The notes under the pieces are model-generated. The model saw nothing but the letters and a program-made list of their open reading frames with translations. It was not told where the DNA came from and searched no databases. DNA of 64,000 bases from Thalassotalea insulae (GTDB lineage: Bacteria > Pseudomonadota > Gammaproteobacteria > Enterobacterales > Alteromonadaceae). Where the stretch lies: contig NZ_BSST01000001.1 of NCBI RefSeq assembly GCF_030161395.1, forward strand, positions 2,790,001-2,854,000, written 5' to 3'. The position numbers and the translations under genes are program-made. Below are positions 62,396 to 64,000 of the stretch, piece by piece. The first letter of the stretch is position 1; every line of letters starts with the position of its first letter.

Positions 62396-63196
62396 TTAAC
62401 TGCCAACGGTTAATTTACCCCCTTTACCTAGACCACCTTCTACTTGCTGCGCTTTATAATTACGTAGTGCTTTAACCATATGGTTATAGGAATCGGCAAA
62501 TGCCGCCGTTAATACTTTTCCTTCTGGGGTTTCACTGTAACCACCAATGCCTACTAGTGCGCCAAAAAAGCCCAGGCCAAAAGCGTCAAAGTCCCAGTTT
62601 TTTGCGTTACCTACCGATGAGGAAACTTGTACACCAGAGCGGTTGTCGACTAGTAATAAGGTCGTTGCTGCTTCATTGCTTTTAGCGCCTCCAATGAGTA
62701 AACCTGTCCAACCACCAACGAGACCACCGATCCCACCCGTACCTTTTTCACTAAATTGAATAGACGGTTGCATGGTGTAATCGGCAGCAACCATTTGTCC
62801 CTTATGAAAATTACTGTTGTCACGCAATTCACCGGAATTCATAAGCTCTCGTTCACGATTGACTGCGGCTAATGCTTGACCTCTTTCTACTAAGACAAAA
62901 CAATTAGATTGTTGGATCATAGTACGTAATACAGGCACTGTGCTGCCAAGTTTTGGAAAGTTAGATTGGTAGTGGTACCACCAACTGTCATTTCTATCTT
63001 CAAAAATGGATAGGGTACCTAGTGTTTGATCACATTTTTCCAACGCGGCATTTTGATCGGATGCATTGCCGCCAGCAGCGCCACCAGCAATCGTATTACC
63101 TGATGATCCACCCATTGTAGGAGACGTGCTCATACAAGCGCTAGTTGTTAGTGCTATTGCTAAAGATAAGCCAGCCGTTTTTAATCGTTTCTTCAT
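62396..63196 (-). CDS. CsgG/HfaB-like lipoprotein
   Basis: A 266-residue lipoprotein with lipobox LTTSAC. It has the CsgG-type domain pattern: LRTMIQQSNCFVLVERGQALAAVNRERELMNSGEL, AADYTMQPSIQFSEK, TTLLLVDNRSGVQVSSSVG. Such proteins form or assist outer-membrane secretion channels, but no curli genes are adjacent. Glycine-rich after the lipobox. Confidence 0.8.
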   Translation of the reverse strand: MKKRLKTAGLSLAIALTTSACMSTSPTMGGSSGNTIAGGAAGGNASDQNAALEKCDQTLGTLSIFEDRNDSWWYHYQSNFPKLGSTVPVLRTMIQQSNCFVLVERGQALAAVNRERELMNSGELRDNSNFHKGQMVAADYTMQPSIQFSEKGTGGIGGLVGGWTGLLIGGAKSNEAATTLLLVDNRSGVQVSSSVGNAKNWDFDAFGLGFFGALVGIGGYSETPEGKVLTAAFADSYNHMVKALRNYKAQQVEGGLGKGGKLTVGS

Positions 63197-63453
63197 AAGA
63201 TGCTCCTTTTATTATTCTTTCCTACTCTCTGATTAATGCTAGACTTGTGATTTACTTAATGTTTTTGTGCTAGCGATAACGCGACTAATTTAAACATTTT
63301 CACTGGGAATCGCCATATTTTTATGAAAATAGTGCGTATTTATTTTTTGTGTGGTGAAAGGATGAATTTTACCAGTAGGGCGTTGCTGACGTTTTCACAT
63401 GAATTCAACATAGCCGGTAGTGATTGCTACCGGCTAACTCAGGAGCAATGTGA

Positions 63454-64000
63454 TTAAAAACGATAGAGTACAGCTAACATTGCACTGCTAATGTAGTCTT
63501 GAGCGATAAGTGGGCTTGAGTAAATGATATCATCGAATTTACTGTAGCTCATGTGACCGATCAAAAGCCATTTATGTGTTAATGGGTAGGTTAATTGCAG
63601 CGCTAATAGTGTATTTTCGGCACTCTCAGTTTGATAATAGTAGCGCCCGACAGTGTTATCGGTCTGATTGTTATCTATGCCATAGTAATAGTTGACATAA
63701 TTTTTACTTAACCAGTCGATAGCGGCTATAGCGGTTAGACTAAATCCTCGCTGATCATCATAAAGTGGCATCTTGAGTGCTAAAGAAGCAAGCTGACTGT
63801 TTGATTGGTTACTCATATCTTGCTCGACACTAAGGCTAAGCCAGCGCCAAGTAAGCTGGTATTTTGCCGCAAGTTCAATGTCTGGGGCATCATAACCGTT
63901 ATATACCGGATGAGTTGATGTTTGTGCAAAAACAGAGGCATCACTATCGTAGCCGTTAGCTCTTAGTGTTAAACCGATTGAACTGGAAAAGTTAGCACTT
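63454..64000 (-). CDS. MipA/OmpV family outer-membrane protein, C-terminal part
   Basis: The frame is open to the end of the window, so the N-terminus lies beyond base 64000; about 181 residues are seen. Barrel-type strands (SIGLTLRANGYDSDASVFA, APDIELAAKYQLTWRWLSLSVEQDM) end SSAMLAVLYRF, with the terminal Phe of outer-membrane barrels. The pattern agrees with MipA/OmpV scaffolding proteins. Confidence 0.72.
   Translation of the reverse strand, partial: SANFSSSIGLTLRANGYDSDASVFAQTSTHPVYNGYDAPDIELAAKYQLTWRWLSLSVEQDMSNQSNSQLASLALKMPLYDDQRGFSLTAIAAIDWLSKNYVNYYYGIDNNQTDNTVGRYYYQTESAENTLLALQLTYPLTHKWLLIGHMSYSKFDDIIYSSPLIAQDYISSAMLAVLYRF

Noticed and set aside
1..64000. CRISPR arrays, rRNA genes, replication origin
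   Set aside because: No regularly spaced repeats, rRNA-like sequence or DnaA-box cluster was seen when reading the window.

Overview
The window looks like a chromosomal segment of a marine gammaproteobacterium of the Alteromonadales, most likely Colwelliaceae (Colwellia/Thalassotalea-like). This rests on the N-acetylglucosamine genes (nagA-nagP), a full cytochrome c maturation locus, a small TIGR02922-like protein and the moderately AT-rich coding. The taxonomic call is inference from gene content, not from a marker search.

Bases 1-25,360 are core-like. In order they hold: the end of nagA and the sugar transporter nagP; a TIGR02922-like small gene; ccmABCDE on the minus strand, divergent from ccmF-ccmG-ccmH-ccmI and followed by hemH; a cold-shock gene; pepA-holC-valS; lptF-lptG; an RDD membrane protein; and a TetR-controlled RND efflux pair with two matching palindromic operators. 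The block ends with tRNA-Leu(CAA).

Bases 25,306-36,286 are an integrated island. The 3' part of the tRNA-Leu is repeated at 36,231-36,286 (putative attL/attR). The island carries a small membrane protein, a membrane-anchored PD-(D/E)XK-like nuclease, a three-gene cassette with a DNA methyltransferase, and the 3' stump of a DUF3631 replication protein. It also carries two IS3-family elements. No integrase is visible. Between an IS3 remnant (31,729-31,802) and a decayed full copy of the same IS (34,964-36,194) lies a compact azoline/azole peptide (LAP/TOMM-type RiPP) locus: a Gly/Ser/Cys-rich precursor, a SagB-type FMN dehydrogenase and a large YcaO protein. This is the most striking system in the window. 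The precursor has its core in the middle and a charged C-terminal tail, and no separate E1-like protein, exporter or immunity gene is present.

Bases 36,290-64,000 are accessory-rich chromosome. They hold: an ECF sigma/anti-sigma/PDZ operon; a DUF5916-like outer-membrane protein; a secreted CGTase-like amylase with a starch-binding domain; and a ferritin-like protein with a Cys-rich tail, followed by a DUF692 (MNIO) and a DUF2063 gene, which is a second candidate peptide/metal modification system. After these come a divergent MocR/LysE pair with a perfect 18-bp palindrome, an acetyltransferase, putP preceded by a 39-aa membrane micro-protein and a 17-bp stem-loop, and an esterase/Mpo1 pair. 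An NsrR-RIC nitric-oxide response locus with two NsrR-like sites and a small downstream peptide follows. The last part holds periplasmic binding proteins, a TonB receptor/YfiR-like/TIGR02285-like operon, a CsgG-like lipoprotein and the C-terminal part of a MipA/OmpV protein running off the window.

Family names are assigned by reading the protein sequences; no database search was run.
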